Source: Rhodospirillales bacterium (GTDB lineage: Bacteria; Pseudomonadota; Alphaproteobacteria; Rhodospirillales; Casp-alpha2). Taken from it: a stretch of DNA of 64,000 bases. This document shows, in pieces, positions 39,633 through 52,585 of this stretch. The stretch covers positions 42,003 through 106,002 of the forward strand of contig JABMOY010000126.1 of assembly GCA_013203955.1 (NCBI GenBank). Direction: 5' to 3'. Each line of letters starts with the position of its first letter. Positions within the stretch are counted from its first letter, which is position 1. The notes beneath the pieces were generated by a model. It was given only the letters and a program-made list of their open reading frames with translations. It made no database searches and was not told the DNA's origin. The translations under genes were made by a program, and so were the position numbers.

Positions 39633-40151
39633 TTAGTCTTTTCGGATTTCGTGAGCGACTTTATCGAGGACGCCGTTGACCAGGTTTGGTTCGTTGCCTT
39701 CAAAAAAAGCATGGGCGACGTCCAAGTATTCATTAATCACCACGGCCGCGGGTATGTTCCGCTTTGTCGATAGCTCATACGCCCCGGCCCGAAGGATGAC
39801 CCTGATCAGGGATTCCAGCCGTTCCAGCGTCAAATCACCCTTCAGCGCGGGTTCAATCAAACTGTCTAGTTCCAGGTGGCGTTTGGTGACCCCGTGGACC
39901 AGTTCGGAAAGCCATTCCTTATCGGGCTCGACCAGCGGTTCCGCGGCATTTTCCGGATTTCCATCGCTATCCCTTAGGCTTGTTTCGGAGCTGTCAGCCT
40001 TTCGCCACCGATTCAATAAAAACTCTTCGAGTACCGAATTGGCCTTGGCCCCGACCATGTCCATTTCGTAAAGCGCTTGGACGGCGGCTAGGCGGGCGGC
40101 ACTGCGCTCCCTTCCCGTCTCCTCGGGCTTATCCGGTTTCGGGGATGTCAT
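39633..40151 (-). CDS. nusB: Transcription antitermination factor NusB
   Basis: RSAARLAAVQALYEMDMVG; LDSLIEPAL...LRAGAYELSTKRNIPAAVVINEYLDVAHAFFEGNEPNLVNGVLDKVA. Confidence 0.95.
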   Translation of the reverse strand: MTSPKPDKPEETGRERSAARLAAVQALYEMDMVGAKANSVLEEFLLNRWRKADSSETSLRDSDGNPENAAEPLVEPDKEWLSELVHGVTKRHLELDSLIEPALKGDLTLERLESLIRVILRAGAYELSTKRNIPAAVVINEYLDVAHAFFEGNEPNLVNGVLDKVAHEIRKD

Positions 40152-40612
40152 CGTTGCGCGAGGCGAAGGTCTTTTTTCACCTCCATCATCCTCAAACAGG
40201 CATTGGCCGCGTCGGCGCCTTTATTTCCTTGATCCACTGCGGCCCGGGTCCTGGCTTGTTCCTGGTTCTCGCAGGTTAAAATACCGAATCCCATCGCCAC
40301 GCAATTCTGCACGGCGAGGTCCATAAGCGCTCGCGAAGCTTCGCGGCAAATATGGTCATAATGGTCGGTTTCGCCCCTAATAACAGTGCCTAAGGCTATG
40401 AACCCGGCGTAATCGGATGTCGCCGAATGGACTTCCATGGCGCGAATGGCAAAACGGATGGCGGCGGGAACCTCGAACACACCCGGCACCGCCATCCGGT
40501 CATGGCTAATGTCGGCTTGGTCTAGAACCGCGACGGCACCCTTTACCAGATCGTCGGCTATTTCCTCGTAATACCGGGACTCGACAATCAAAACGCGGGG
40601 GGCTTCGGTCAT
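40148..40612 (-). CDS. ribH: 6,7-dimethyl-8-ribityllumazine synthase
   Basis: VPGVFEVPAAIRFAIRAM; FIALGTVIRGETDHYDHICREASRALMDLAVQNCVAMGFGILTCENQEQA. Confidence 0.95.
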   Translation of the reverse strand: MTEAPRVLIVESRYYEEIADDLVKGAVAVLDQADISHDRMAVPGVFEVPAAIRFAIRAMEVHSATSDYAGFIALGTVIRGETDHYDHICREASRALMDLAVQNCVAMGFGILTCENQEQARTRAAVDQGNKGADAANACLRMMEVKKDLRLAQR

Positions 40613-40613
40613 A

Positions 40614-41753
40614 TTAAGATGCCTTCGGAGGGGTGATGGGCCGATGTTCGACGACCCGCATACCAAACCCGTCAAGTCCGATCAAAGTGCGCTCAGTATT
40701 GGAAAGAACGATCATATCCTTAACGCCGAGGTCGAGAAGAATTTGCGCGCCGACCCCGTAATCTCGAAGTTCCGGCCCCGGAGGGGCGTCCGACGGCCTT
40801 TTGTCGCCGGAACCATTCAGGGATTTGAGGTGGTCCGTTAGGCTCGATTTCAGGGGTTCGCGGATAAGGATAAGGACTCCCTTTTCGGCGGCGCCGATCA
40901 TTTCCATGGCACCCCTGAGCTCTCCCGCCTTGCCGCTTTGTAAATTGCCCAGAACATCGTCCAAGACATTAAGGGCATGAACCCGAACCATGACCGGCCC
41001 GTCCTTCGACAAATCCCCCTTCACTAAGGCGATATGTTCGCCGTATTCGACCTTGTTGACGTAGACGTACATTTGGAACGGCCCGCCCATGTCGGTTTCG
41101 AGGGTGGTTTCGTGGGTGCGTTCGATAATCTTGTCGTGCTTCAGGCGATAGGCGATCAAATCGGCAATGGTGCCGATTTTCAATCCGTGGAACTGGGCGA
41201 ATTTTACCAGATCCGGCATCCGCGCCATGGTGCCGTCTTCGTTCATAATTTCACAAATCACGCCGGAAGGATTAAGTCCCGCCAACCGTGACACATCGAC
41301 CGCCGCCTCCGTATGGCCGGCGCGGACCAGCACGCCGCCGTCCCGGGCTTCCAAGGGAAAGACGTGGCCGGGGCTGACGATATCGTCCTTGCCCTTGCTA
41401 GCGTCGATGGCGACGGCAACTGTGCGGGCGCGGTCGGATGCCGATATGCCGGTGGTGACACCTTCCATGGCTTCGATAGAAACGGTGAACGCCGTTTCAT
41501 GGCGGGAATTGTTACGCTGCGCCATCAGGGGAAGGTCGAGTGTTCTGAGCCTGTCCGCGGTCAACGTCAGACAAATAAGTCCCCGCCCGTGTTTGGCCAT
41601 GAAATTGATAGCGTCGGGAGTCGCCATTTGTGCCGGAATGACAAGATCGCCTTCGTTTTCCCGCTCCTGGTCGTCGACCAGAATGAACATGCGGCCATTG
41701 CGGGCATCTTCGAGGATTTCGTCGACCGATGATAAGTATTCCGAATAAGACAA
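40614..41753 (-). CDS. ribBA: 3,4-dihydroxy-2-butanone 4-phosphate synthase / GTP cyclohydrolase II-like (RibBA)
   Basis: RNGRMFILVDDQERENEGDLVIPAQMATPDAINFMAKHGRGLICL; C-terminal half LRDYGVGAQILLDLGVKDMIVLSNTERTLIGLDGFGMRVVE. Confidence 0.93.
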   Translation of the reverse strand: MSYSEYLSSVDEILEDARNGRMFILVDDQERENEGDLVIPAQMATPDAINFMAKHGRGLICLTLTADRLRTLDLPLMAQRNNSRHETAFTVSIEAMEGVTTGISASDRARTVAVAIDASKGKDDIVSPGHVFPLEARDGGVLVRAGHTEAAVDVSRLAGLNPSGVICEIMNEDGTMARMPDLVKFAQFHGLKIGTIADLIAYRLKHDKIIERTHETTLETDMGGPFQMYVYVNKVEYGEHIALVKGDLSKDGPVMVRVHALNVLDDVLGNLQSGKAGELRGAMEMIGAAEKGVLILIREPLKSSLTDHLKSLNGSGDKRPSDAPPGPELRDYGVGAQILLDLGVKDMIVLSNTERTLIGLDGFGMRVVEHRPITPPKAS

Positions 41754-41757
41754 CGCC

Positions 41758-42345
41758 TTAACCTTTCTCTAGAAGCCGCGCAACATAGCGCGCAAGCATA
41801 TCTATTTCCAGGTTCACGACGTTTCCGGGCGAAAGTGCGCCCAGAGTGGTGGCCTGTTGGGTATGGGGAATGATGTTGACGCCGAAACGTCTGCCCTCGA
41901 CCTCGTTGACGGTCAGGGACACTCCGTCGATGGTGACGGAGCCTTTTGATGCGATCATCTTGTGCAAGGGGTCGGGGGCTTCGAACGTCAGGCGCCTGGA
42001 ATCTCCATCCTCAGTCACGGAAACGGTTTCCCCTATTCCGTCCACATGCCCTGAAACGATATGACCGCCCATCTCGTCTCCCATTTTGAGGGCACGTTCG
42101 AGATTGACGTTGGTGCCTTCTTTCCAATCACTCATGGTTGTTTTGGCAAGCGTCTCGGCGGAAACGTCGGCGCCGAACCAGCCCTCACCTTTTTCGGTGA
42201 CCGTCAAACAGACGCCGGAACAACAAACCGATGCGCCGATATCGAGGCCCGAGGTATCCATAGCGGTGGCGAATTCAAAATGCTTGTCGCCGCCGGATTT
42301 GATGGCCCGGACTCGCCCTAGATCGATGATGATGCCGCTGAACAT
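41758..42345 (-). CDS. ribE: Riboflavin synthase subunit alpha
   Basis: MFSGIIIDLGRVRAI...GASVCCSGVCLTVTEKGEGWFGADVSAETL...GGHIVSGHVDGIGE. Confidence 0.95.
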   Translation of the reverse strand: MFSGIIIDLGRVRAIKSGGDKHFEFATAMDTSGLDIGASVCCSGVCLTVTEKGEGWFGADVSAETLAKTTMSDWKEGTNVNLERALKMGDEMGGHIVSGHVDGIGETVSVTEDGDSRRLTFEAPDPLHKMIASKGSVTIDGVSLTVNEVEGRRFGVNIIPHTQQATTLGALSPGNVVNLEIDMLARYVARLLEKG

Positions 42346-42361
42346 GTTTAAAATCCGCTGT

Positions 42362-43507
42362 TTAAGGCGCACGCCGATAGGTTTCTAGCACGTCGTTGCC
42401 GGCATCCGATATGGAATCACGGGCAAAGGCCGGCGCTTGGGCCAGGCCGTCAATGCCGAAGGCGGCGACCGCGCCCCGTCCGTCGTCGCCGATAAGTTTT
42501 GGTGACCGGAACCACGCCAGGCGATCAACCAGGTCCTTTTTCACCAGGGCTGCCGCCAACTCGCCACCGCTTTCGACGAGGACCCGGGTCAGGCCCCGCC
42601 GTCCGAGTTCTGCGGCCACCCAATCGAGGTCGGGGCGCCCGTCTCCGTCGGTTTCCGCCTCGATGACCAATACGCCTTTGCCTTCCAGGGCACCCACCTT
42701 GCCCTTATCGGCGCCCAGGACCGTCACCACCCAGGTCGGAACATCGTTTGCCGTTTCAACCAGGGGGCAATCAACGGGCAGGCGCAATTTGCTGTCGGCA
42801 ACGATGCGAACCGGGGACCGCCCTTCTAGCCCGGGCAGGCGGCACGTCAGCGAAGGCGCGTCGGCAAGCGCCGTGCCGATGCCGACCATAATGGCGTCAT
42901 GGTTTCCGCGCATGCCGTGGGCGAAGGCTCTTGCCGGGGCTCCGGTAATCCATTTGCTATCGCCTTCTGACGTCGCCACGCGGCCGTCCAGGGTGGTCGC
43001 CGTTTTAAGGGTAAAAAGCGGTCGGCCCTTGTTGATTCGGGTCAGAAAACCAAGGTTGAGGTCGCGGGCTTGGTCTTCGCAAAGGCCCGTGGAAACGGCT
43101 ATTCCCACGGCTTCCAAGCGTTTTAGGCCCCGCCCTGAAACACGGGGGTCGGGGTCTTGAAGGGCGATGACGCAACGCTTGATACCGGCTGAGATCAGGG
43201 CTTCCGTACAAGGCGGCGTTTCGCCCTCATGATTGCAAGGTTCAAGCGTTACAAAGGCGGTCGATCCCAGGGCCAAATCGCCGGCCCGGGCCAATGCTTC
43301 CGTTTCGGCATGGGGGCGGCCGGACGGCTGTGTCCAGCCGCGACCGACGGTGCGCCAGCCCAAATCCTCGCGAACAAGGACACACCCGACCGCCGGGTTG
43401 GGCCACACAGACCCCAAACCCCGCCCAGCAAGAGACAAAGCCGCCCGCATGGCGTGGTTATCATTGCCGGAGGTGGGTTTCTCTTGGTTGTTAGTCTTCT
43501 TGATCAC
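42362..43507 (-). CDS. ribD: Bifunctional riboflavin biosynthesis deaminase/reductase RibD
   Basis: [60 protein letters not shown] start at 43507 overlaps the nrdR stop. Confidence 0.92.
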   Translation of the reverse strand: MIKKTNNQEKPTSGNDNHAMRAALSLAGRGLGSVWPNPAVGCVLVREDLGWRTVGRGWTQPSGRPHAETEALARAGDLALGSTAFVTLEPCNHEGETPPCTEALISAGIKRCVIALQDPDPRVSGRGLKRLEAVGIAVSTGLCEDQARDLNLGFLTRINKGRPLFTLKTATTLDGRVATSEGDSKWITGAPARAFAHGMRGNHDAIMVGIGTALADAPSLTCRLPGLEGRSPVRIVADSKLRLPVDCPLVETANDVPTWVVTVLGADKGKVGALEGKGVLVIEAETDGDGRPDLDWVAAELGRRGLTRVLVESGGELAAALVKKDLVDRLAWFRSPKLIGDDGRGAVAAFGIDGLAQAPAFARDSISDAGNDVLETYRRAP

Positions 43508-43952
43508 TTCCCAGTTTGCCCACAAAGGCCTCGAAATCTTTGGCCTCTCGGAAATTTCGGTAAACCGAGGCAAAACGGACAAAGGCGACCTGATCGAGTT
43601 CGGCAAGGGATTCCATGACCATTTCACCGATAACCTTGGTCGGAATTTCGTTCTCGCCCAGGGTTTCGAGGCGACGTTGGATGCCGTTGGCGATGCGTTC
43701 CATTCGGTCTTCTTCGACGGGCCGTTTTCGAAGCGCGATTTTAAGAGAGCGCAAAAGCTTGTCGCGGTCGAAAGGGACTTTTTCCCCGTCGCTTTTGACG
43801 ACCGACAATTCACGAAGTTGCACTCGCTCGAACGTCGTGAACCGCGATGAACATTCAGGGCAAAGCCTGCGCCGCCGGATCGTTGCATTTTCTTCCGTCG
43901 GGCGAGAATCTTTTACCTGGGTGTCTTCGTGACCGCAAAAAGGACAGCGCAT
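43491..43952 (-). CDS. nrdR: Transcriptional repressor NrdR
   Basis: [51 protein letters not shown] zinc finger and ATP-cone. Confidence 0.97.
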   Translation of the reverse strand: MRCPFCGHEDTQVKDSRPTEENATIRRRRLCPECSSRFTTFERVQLRELSVVKSDGEKVPFDRDKLLRSLKIALRKRPVEEDRMERIANGIQRRLETLGENEIPTKVIGEMVMESLAELDQVAFVRFASVYRNFREAKDFEAFVGKLGSDQED

Positions 43953-43971
43953 TGCATCAGTTCCTTGTTAT

Positions 43972-45291
43972 TTAGGCCCCGCTATAGATCGGGAATTTCT
44001 CACAAAGTTTCTGGACCTGTTCGCGCGCCGCTTTTTCTGCGGCGCTGTTATCGTCGGGGTTGACCGACAGTCCGTCCAGGACGTCGCTGATCAAGTTGCC
44101 GATCAGCTTGAATTCCTCGACCCGGAAGCCACGGGTAGTCCCCGCCGGGGTTCCGAGCCTGATCCCCGACGTGACCATCGGTTTTTCCGGATCGAAGGGA
44201 ATACCGTTTTTGTTGCAGGTCATGTTGGCGTGTTCCAGGCTGACTTCGGCGTCTCTTCCGGTCAGCCCTTTCGGTCTCAGGTCGACGAGCATCAAATGGG
44301 TGTCGGTGCCGCCCGAAACGATATCGCAGCCCCGTTCCACCAAGACTTCGGCCAATACCTTGGCATTATCGACCACGGCCTGGCTGTATTCCTTGAAGGC
44401 GGGCTGTAGGGCTTCGCCGAAGGCCACGGCCTTGGCCGCGATGACATGCATCAACGGCCCGCCCTGAAGACCCGGGAAGACCGCCGAATTGATCTTTTTG
44501 CCGATTTCTTCGTTATTGGACAGGATCATGCCGCCGCGCGGGCCGCGCAGGGTCTTATGCGTGGTGGTGGTGGTGATATCGGCAATCGGCACCGGGCTGG
44601 GATGGATGCCGGCGGCAACCAATCCCGCGAAATGCGCCATATCGACCATCAACAAAGCGCCGACCTTGTCGGCAATAGCACGGAAACGTTCGAAATCGAT
44701 GATCCGGGGATAGGCGGAACCACCGGCGATAATCAGTTTGGGGGAGTGCTCATCGGCCAGACTTTCGACTTCGTCGAAATCGATCAAGGCGTCTTCCTTA
44801 CGAACGCCATATTGAACGGCGTTGAACCATTTGCCCGACTGGGCCGGCGGGGCGCCGTGGGTCAGATGCCCCCCGGCGGCCAGCGACAGGCCCATAATGG
44901 TATCGCCGGGCTGCAGCAACGCCATCATCACGGCGCCGTTGGCTTGGCAGCCGGAATGGGGCTGGACATTGACGTAGGAACAACCAAAGAGCTCCTTGGC
45001 GCGGTCAATGGCAAGGGTTTCGGCAACGTCGACAAATTCACAACCGCCGTAATAGCGCCGTCCAGAATAACCTTCGGCGTATTTGTTGGTCATGATGCCG
45101 CCCTGGGCTTCCATTACGGCCCTGGAAACAATGTTTTCGGACGCAATCAATTCGATCTGGGACTGTTGACGCGACAATTCGTGGTCTATGGATTTCATTA
45201 AGGCCGGGTCGCGGTCGGAAAGTGATTCCTCGAAAAATTTTTCAAGTTCATCCGAACTGTATGATGAGCTGGATCCTGCTTCTGGGGACAT
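43972..45291 (-). CDS. glyA: Serine hydroxymethyltransferase
   Basis: [64 protein letters not shown]. Confidence 0.97.
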   Translation of the reverse strand: MSPEAGSSSSYSSDELEKFFEESLSDRDPALMKSIDHELSRQQSQIELIASENIVSRAVMEAQGGIMTNKYAEGYSGRRYYGGCEFVDVAETLAIDRAKELFGCSYVNVQPHSGCQANGAVMMALLQPGDTIMGLSLAAGGHLTHGAPPAQSGKWFNAVQYGVRKEDALIDFDEVESLADEHSPKLIIAGGSAYPRIIDFERFRAIADKVGALLMVDMAHFAGLVAAGIHPSPVPIADITTTTTHKTLRGPRGGMILSNNEEIGKKINSAVFPGLQGGPLMHVIAAKAVAFGEALQPAFKEYSQAVVDNAKVLAEVLVERGCDIVSGGTDTHLMLVDLRPKGLTGRDAEVSLEHANMTCNKNGIPFDPEKPMVTSGIRLGTPAGTTRGFRVEEFKLIGNLISDVLDGLSVNPDDNSAAEKAAREQVQKLCEKFPIYSGA

Positions 45292-45295
45292 TCGT

Positions 45296-45763
45296 TTATT
45301 TTCCTTTTGGGGGGTCTGAGAGTTTATCGACACGGCGGGAATGACGCCCGCCCTTTTCAAATTCGGTTTCCAGAAAAATCTTAAGACAATCGCGGGCGAC
45401 CTCGGGCCCGATGGTTCGGCCACCGAAGCAGACAACGTTGGCGTCGTTGTGCTGTCGCGACAGACGAGTGCCCAGGGCGTCATGAACCAAGGCGGCGCGG
45501 ATTTCCGCATGGCGGTTGGCGGCGATGGAAACGCCGATGCCGCTGCCGCAGATCAGCACGCCGCGCTCGGCCTTGCCTTCTTTCATGGCGCCGGCGAGGG
45601 CGTAGCCGAAATCGGGGTAATCGACGGATTCAAGGCTGTCGGAGCCGAGATCCAGAACGGTGTACCCCATATCCATGAGATCTTTTTTCAACTCGACCTT
45701 GAGTTCATACCCGCCGTGGTCGCTGGCGATGGCGATGGTTTTTGATGGCTCTTTCGATGACAT
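45296..45763 (-). CDS. rpiB: Ribose 5-phosphate isomerase B
   Basis: [62 protein letters not shown]. Confidence 0.96.
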   Translation of the reverse strand: MSSKEPSKTIAIASDHGGYELKVELKKDLMDMGYTVLDLGSDSLESVDYPDFGYALAGAMKEGKAERGVLICGSGIGVSIAANRHAEIRAALVHDALGTRLSRQHNDANVVCFGGRTIGPEVARDCLKIFLETEFEKGGRHSRRVDKLSDPPKGK

Positions 45764-46068
45764 GGCTTTTTACTATCTATGTGGAAACGCCCAGGCCGCG
45801 AAGTACGCCACGCGACAGCCGGATTAGTACCATATATCGAATCGCTCTGCCAACCTGCCACAAGCACTCGGAGCATGCACCAGGAATAGGATAAGGAAAG
45901 GCCAAGGCTTGCTTGATCTCTGAAAGTGGCAAGAACATTAATACGAAAAAAAATCTCCTCGTGAATGTGGCTTTAGTCGTTGTCAGCCGCGCGGACCTTT
46001 TCTATGATGAGGAAATGCCGAACAACGGCTAATAAAAAAATCAAAGATCAAACGGGAGGATCAGAGGC

Positions 46069-46488
46069 ATGACCGAAGAAAGCACTGAGGCTGTATCGCG
46101 CCAGGACATATTGCGAATGTCCGTAGATATTGTCTCAGCCTTTGTCTCTCAGAATAAAGTCAATGCTTCTCAAATTCCCGATATCATTCTGCTGGTGACC
46201 GACACTTTGAAAAGGCTTTCCAACGGGGCAGATGAAACCAATGAAAAGGCTGGAAGGCCTGCGGTTTCCGTACGTCGTTCCGTGACCCCCGATTTCCTTG
46301 TCTGCCTGGAAGACGGTCGTAAACTCAAGATGCTGAAACGCCACCTTAGAACCGCCTACAACCTGACGCCCGAAGAATATCGCAGCCGCTGGAACCTTCC
46401 GTCCGACTATCCCATGGTGGCCCCGAATTACGCCAAGCACCGGTCCGAGTTCGCAAAAAAAATCGGCCTCGGGCGCAAAGGGGCCTAG
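46069..46488 (+). CDS. Ros/MucR family zinc-finger transcriptional regulator
   Basis: VRRSVTPDFLVCLEDGRKLKMLKRHLRTAYNLTPEEYRSRWNLPSDYPMVAPNYAKHRSEFAKKIGLGRK. Confidence 0.95.
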   Translation: MTEESTEAVSRQDILRMSVDIVSAFVSQNKVNASQIPDIILLVTDTLKRLSNGADETNEKAGRPAVSVRRSVTPDFLVCLEDGRKLKMLKRHLRTAYNLTPEEYRSRWNLPSDYPMVAPNYAKHRSEFAKKIGLGRKGA

Positions 46489-46520
46489 CCCCATTTAATT
46501 TCCCCGGTTAATTCTCTCGT

Positions 46521-46751
46521 CTAATTATCGGACTTGTAGTCGTTCGCCATTTTTTTAGCGATGACGTAAGCAAGTCTCCTGGCCGCAATTTTCTTTACAT
46601 CTTCCTGGCTGCCCCTGGACGGGGCCACCATGGTTATTTCGATCGACGTAATGGGGTCGATAGCGGTGACGCGGACACTGTTCCCCACCTGCCGGAATTC
46701 GAACAGGACCTCCGGAAGGTAGACGTAATCTTCGGGTGATTTTTCAGCCAC
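46521..46751 (-). CDS. Conserved small hypothetical protein (DUF6898-like)
   Basis: YVYLPEVLFEFRQVGNSVRVTAIDPITSIEITMVAPSRGSQEDVKKIAARRLAYVIAKK. Confidence 0.65.
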   Translation of the reverse strand: MAEKSPEDYVYLPEVLFEFRQVGNSVRVTAIDPITSIEITMVAPSRGSQEDVKKIAARRLAYVIAKKMANDYKSDN

Positions 46752-46825
46752 GGTCCCCTGCCAAATACGGGTGTTGGGAAACCCTTATTAACCCGTTTTT
46801 GGAGAAAGGCTCAAGGGGGAGCTGA

Positions 46826-49800
46826 TTACATATTTCGCCGGTATTGGCCGCCGGCTTCGAACAGGGCATCGGTGATTTGCCCAAGTGAACAACACTGGAC
46901 CGCATCCATAAGGACCGCGAACACGTTTTCGTCCTTCATTGCCGCCTCCTTGAGCCGCTTCACCATCGCCGGTTCAGTTTTGACATGACGCTTTTGGAAA
47001 TCCCTTAGCTTTTTGATCTGACCCATCTTTTCGGCTTCCGTTGAGCGTTGGAGATCAGGCGTTTCGGGTCCCTTTCCGGTGTTAGGGTCAAGGAAGGTGT
47101 TGACGCCGATGATCGGCAGCGAGCCGTCATGCTTGCGGGTTTCGTATAAAAGGGATTCTTCCTGGATTTTGCCGCGTTGGTAGCCGGTTTCCATGGCCCC
47201 AAGGACACCGCCGCGTTCCGAGATGTTTTCGAACTCCCGCAACACTGCCTCTTCGACTAGGTCGGTCAGTTCATCGATGATAAAGGCGCCCTGGTTCGGG
47301 TTTTCGTTATTCGACAGTCCCCATTCCTTGTTGATGATCATCTGAATGGCCATGGCGCGGCGCAAGCTTTCCGCCGTCGGCGTGGTGAAGGCTTCGTCGT
47401 TGGCGTTGGTATGGAGGCTATTGCAGTTGTCGTAAACGGCGATCAGGGCCTGCAGCGTGGTCCGGATATCGTTGAAATCCATTTCCTGCGCATGCAACGA
47501 GCGACCGGACGTTTGGATATGGTATTTAAGGCGTTGTGAGCTTTTATTGGCACCATATTTGAAGCGCAAAGCGGTTGCCCAGATGCGCCGGGCAACGCGG
47601 CCCATGACGGTGTATTCGGGGTCCATGCCGTTGGAAAAGAAAAACGACAGGTTGGGTGCAAAATCGTCGATCTTCATGCCTCGGGCCAAATACGCCTCGA
47701 CGAAGGTAAAGCCGTTGGCCAGCGTGAAGGCCAGCTGCGAGATCGGATTAGCGCCGGCTTCGGCGATGTGATAGCCGGAGATGGATACGGAATAGAAATT
47801 TCTGACGTTATGTTCGACGAAGTATTCCTGGATATCGGCCATCATCTTGAGGGCGAATTCGGTCGAAAAGATACAGGTGTTTTGCCCCTGGTCTTCTTTC
47901 AGGATGTCGGCCTGGACGGTGCCGCGAACATTTTCCAGAACGTTTTTTCGGATTTTTTCGACTTCCTTGCCTTTCGGCGCCCGGCCCTTTTGGTTTTTGA
48001 AGGCATCCATCTGCTGGGCAATGGCGGTGTTCAGGAACATCGCCAAAATCGTCGGCGCCGGGCCGTTGATGGTCATGGAAACCGATGTCGATGGGCTTAA
48101 CAGATCGAACCCACCGTAAAGAACCTTCATATCGTCCAACGTCGCCACCGAAACTCCGGAATTCCCAACTTTTCCGTATATATCGGGGCGCTCGTCGGGA
48201 TCGAAACCGTAAAGGGTCACCGAATCGAAAGCCGTGGATAAGCGCTTGGCCTCGGAATGGCGGGACAGCAATTTAAACCGCTTGTTGGTGGCCTTGGGGT
48301 CGCCTTCGCCGGCGAACATACGGGTCGGGTCTTCTTCCTCGCGCTTGAACGGAAAGACGCCGGCCGTATAGGGAAAGAACCCAGGCAAGTTTTCTTTCAA
48401 CAGCCATTTCAGGATTTCACCATCGTCCTCATAAGGCGGCAGGGCGAGGCGCGGGATGGCGGTTCCGGCTAGGGATTTTTTTTTCAGCGGCGTGGCGATC
48501 TCGGTTCCGGCCTTTTTTGTTAAGTGGACATCGCCGGAAAAACTTTTTTTGATCTCGGGCCATTTTTTCAAGAGCTTCGCCGCGCGAGGGTCCAAAGCCT
48601 CTTCGCGGGCGTCGATCAAGATATCCAAATCGCCGGATTTTTTGTTTTCGGCGGCCAGCATTTTTTTGGTGGCCACTAGTTGCTGGCGTTCGCGGGCGAT
48701 GGCGGATTGTTCGACGATGGTCTTGTGGTAATCGCGGACGGTTTCGGAAATTTCCGCCAGATAACGGATTTTTTCGGGTGGGACGATTGCTCTTCCCGGC
48801 TCAGAGGATTTGATGCCGAGCGTTTTGCCTTTAAAAGTCACTTCTTTGATTTTATTGAATTTTTTTACCCCAAATTGTTCCGAGATTTCCTGGTAAAGGG
48901 CGGTCACGCCCAAGTCCGCGAAGCGCGATGCGATGGTCCCGAAAACCGGCATATCGTCGGGGGATTTGGTGAAATCCTTACGGTTTCGCTGCACCTGTTT
49001 GCGGACATCGCGAAGCGCATCGAAGGCGCCGCGCCGGTCCATTTTATTTATCGCCACGACATCGGCGAAATCCAGCATGTCGATTTTTTCGAGTTGGCTG
49101 GCGGCGCCGAATTCAGGAGTCATGACGTAAAGGGATACGTCCGAACTCTCGACGATGGCGGCATCGCCCTGCCCGATCCCCGGAGTCTCGACGATGATTA
49201 AATCGAAGTCCGCCGCCTGGCAGCAGGTAATGATGTCTTGCAAGGCCGCCGGCACCTCGGAATTGGCTTCGCGGGTGGCGAGGCTGCGCATGTAAATGTT
49301 TGGTCCCATTATGGCGTTCATACGGATGCGGTCGCCCAATAGCGCGCCGCCGGTTTTTTTTCGCGAAGGATCAATGGCGATGACGGCGATTTTCGGGTCA
49401 CCGCTGTGCAACCTGAATCTCCGAATCAATTCATCGGTCAACGATGACTTGCCGGCACCGCCGGTGCCGGTAATACCCAATACGGGGGCCGGGTTCTGCT
49501 TTTCGGCGAGTTCCCGAATGGAACTTAAGTGTTTTTTGTCCAGGCGGCCCATTTCGAGGGCCGTTATGATACGCGCCAAATCCTTGAAGCCACCCGTTTT
49601 GAGACTCTTTAGGCTTTTCGGGGTGTCGGTGGCGAGGTCCCGGGCGGCACACGCAATCATGTCTTCGATCATGCCGTCGAGGCCGATTTTTCGACCGTCT
49701 TCGGGAGTATAGATTCTGCTGACCCCATAGGCCTGTAACTCGTTGACTTCCGGGGTGATGATGACGCCGCCGCCGCCGCCGAAAACCTTGATGTCGGGGC

Positions 49801-50131
49801 GCCCGCCCTTCTTCAGGAGGTCGATCATGTACTTGAAGTATTCGATATGGCCACCTTGGTAGGAGCTGATGGCGATGCCGTGGACGTCTTCCTGAATAGC
49901 CGCCGTGACGACCTCGTCGACGGAGCGGTTATGGCCGAGATGAATGACTTCGGCGCCGGCGCCTTGGAGAATGCGCCGCATGATGTTGATGGCGGCATCG
50001 TGGCCGTCGAAAAGGCTGGCGGCGGTAACGAAACGGACGGGAAAACCGGGTTTGCCCTTGTTTGCTGGGCCTTTACGACCCTTTCCCCCGGTTTTTGGGC
50101 GCTTGGTTACGGAAACGGCGTCGTCTGGCAC
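46826..50131 (-). CDS. icmF: Fused isobutyryl-CoA mutase/GTPase (IcmF)
   Basis: N-terminal B12-binding [28 protein letters not shown]; central G domain [19 protein letters not shown]-terminal mutase [28 protein letters not shown] start. Confidence 0.95.
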   Translation of the reverse strand: MPDDAVSVTKRPKTGGKGRKGPANKGKPGFPVRFVTAASLFDGHDAAINIMRRILQGAGAEVIHLGHNRSVDEVVTAAIQEDVHGIAISSYQGGHIEYFKYMIDLLKKGGRPDIKVFGGGGGVIITPEVNELQAYGVSRIYTPEDGRKIGLDGMIEDMIACAARDLATDTPKSLKSLKTGGFKDLARIITALEMGRLDKKHLSSIRELAEKQNPAPVLGITGTGGAGKSSLTDELIRRFRLHSGDPKIAVIAIDPSRKKTGGALLGDRIRMNAIMGPNIYMRSLATREANSEVPAALQDIITCCQAADFDLIIVETPGIGQGDAAIVESSDVSLYVMTPEFGAASQLEKIDMLDFADVVAINKMDRRGAFDALRDVRKQVQRNRKDFTKSPDDMPVFGTIASRFADLGVTALYQEISEQFGVKKFNKIKEVTFKGKTLGIKSSEPGRAIVPPEKIRYLAEISETVRDYHKTIVEQSAIARERQQLVATKKMLAAENKKSGDLDILIDAREEALDPRAAKLLKKWPEIKKSFSGDVHLTKKAGTEIATPLKKKSLAGTAIPRLALPPYEDDGEILKWLLKENLPGFFPYTAGVFPFKREEEDPTRMFAGEGDPKATNKRFKLLSRHSEAKRLSTAFDSVTLYGFDPDERPDIYGKVGNSGVSVATLDDMKVLYGGFDLLSPSTSVSMTINGPAPTILAMFLNTAIAQQMDAFKNQKGRAPKGKEVEKIRKNVLENVRGTVQADILKEDQGQNTCIFSTEFALKMMADIQEYFVEHNVRNFYSVSISGYHIAEAGANPISQLAFTLANGFTFVEAYLARGMKIDDFAPNLSFFFSNGMDPEYTVMGRVARRIWATALRFKYGANKSSQRLKYHIQTSGRSLHAQEMDFNDIRTTLQALIAVYDNCNSLHTNANDEAFTTPTAESLRRAMAIQMIINKEWGLSNNENPNQGAFIIDELTDLVEEAVLREFENISERGGVLGAMETGYQRGKIQEESLLYETRKHDGSLPIIGVNTFLDPNTGKGPETPDLQRSTEAEKMGQIKKLRDFQKRHVKTEPAMVKRLKEAAMKDENVFAVLMDAVQCCSLGQITDALFEAGGQYRRNM

Positions 50132-50166
50132 GAAAAGAGCTCCTAGTCTTTTGATACTCTGACTGA

Positions 50167-51573
<1,407 letters not shown>

Positions 51574-51612
51574 TTGCCCGGCTTAAAAACCTTTCGGGCT
51601 ATTTTTAGCGGC

Positions 51613-52131
51613 CTATTTTTTGGAACGGATGTCCAACAAGCTGTCGATGTCTAGAACCACCATCAGGTTGTCTTCAAGCCGGAAAACGCCATTTGAAAAT
51701 TCCCGCCACAAGGGATCCAGGGTGCCCGGGTTCTTTTCGTAGCTTTCCTTCGACAGGCCAATGACATCGCCGATCTTGTCCACCAAAAGCGTGTAAAGAT
51801 CGTGCCCCAGTTCCACGGTAACGCCCATGTTTCCCGTTTCGTCTTTTGGGCGGGGCGGAAGACCTAAACGAACCCTGACATCGATGACGGTGACAATACG
51901 CCCGCGCAGATTGATCGAACCTCGGACCTCGGGCGGCGCCAGGGGCACCGGCGCGATCTGGTTGGGTGTCAGGATGTCCTGGACCCTAAGAACAGGGATA
52001 CCGAACATCTGATCGCCAACGTGAAACGTTACATAATCTTCAAGGCTTTCACCCGGATGCGTTGCCAATCCTCGTGGTTCGTTCATCGGCGTCAGTTCCT
52101 GTGATTCGGTGGTTGCTAGGGCTTCCAACAT
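51613..52131 (-). CDS. Chemotaxis protein CheW
   Basis: DYVTFHVGDQMFGIPVLRVQDILTPNQIAPVPLAPPEVRGSINLRGRIVTVIDVRVRLGLP. Confidence 0.95.
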   Translation of the reverse strand: MLEALATTESQELTPMNEPRGLATHPGESLEDYVTFHVGDQMFGIPVLRVQDILTPNQIAPVPLAPPEVRGSINLRGRIVTVIDVRVRLGLPPRPKDETGNMGVTVELGHDLYTLLVDKIGDVIGLSKESYEKNPGTLDPLWREFSNGVFRLEDNLMVVLDIDSLLDIRSKK

Positions 52132-52156
52132 TTTTTGGTCTCACTTTTTTAAAGGG

Positions 52157-52537
52157 TTAATTCTCAAAATAAATGACTTCGATCTTGACCATCCGGTGCC
52201 CGCCCATCTGAAAGGCATTAAGGGCGGATTTAAAATCCGCTGTTACCATGGTCCCGTTTCCGCCTTCGACGCGCCAAAGTTCTTCCGGGGGCAAATTTTT
52301 ATAAATAAATGATTCCTGTGGTTCTCCGTTGACGATGCCGTGACGTTCCCGGTCGTGTTCGTTCAAATAAGCGTAGTTCTCATAAACCAGCAGTTTTGAT
52401 TCCGGCATTGGTTTCCAAACTTCCCAACGAGCACCCCGCGAACCCTTTATATTGGTGATTATCTTATCTTCGATTTGTTTCCCGATTATGTCTTGAATGC
52501 GTCCCTGTATGACAAAATGAGCATCCAAGATATTCAT
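52157..52537 (-). CDS. Hypothetical protein (126 aa)
   Basis: Intact ORF between cheW and a CoA-transferase on the same strand; no family recognised. Confidence 0.5.
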   Translation of the reverse strand: MNILDAHFVIQGRIQDIIGKQIEDKIITNIKGSRGARWEVWKPMPESKLLVYENYAYLNEHDRERHGIVNGEPQESFIYKNLPPEELWRVEGGNGTMVTADFKSALNAFQMGGHRMVKIEVIYFEN

Positions 52538-52585
52538 GCCGCGGGCTAAAAACGTTTTGTTTTCAGATAATTGTGGAGATATGGA

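Noticed and set aside
42396-43160. 254-aa + strand ORF
   Set aside because: Antisense to ribD; Arg/Ser/Pro-rich shadow composition
42362-43888. 508-aa ORF start for ribD at 43888
   Set aside because: The N-terminal 127 codons overlap nrdR in another frame; the GTG at 43507 fits the RibD N-terminus better
44446-45201. 251-aa + strand ORF
   Set aside because: Antisense to glyA; shadow ORF
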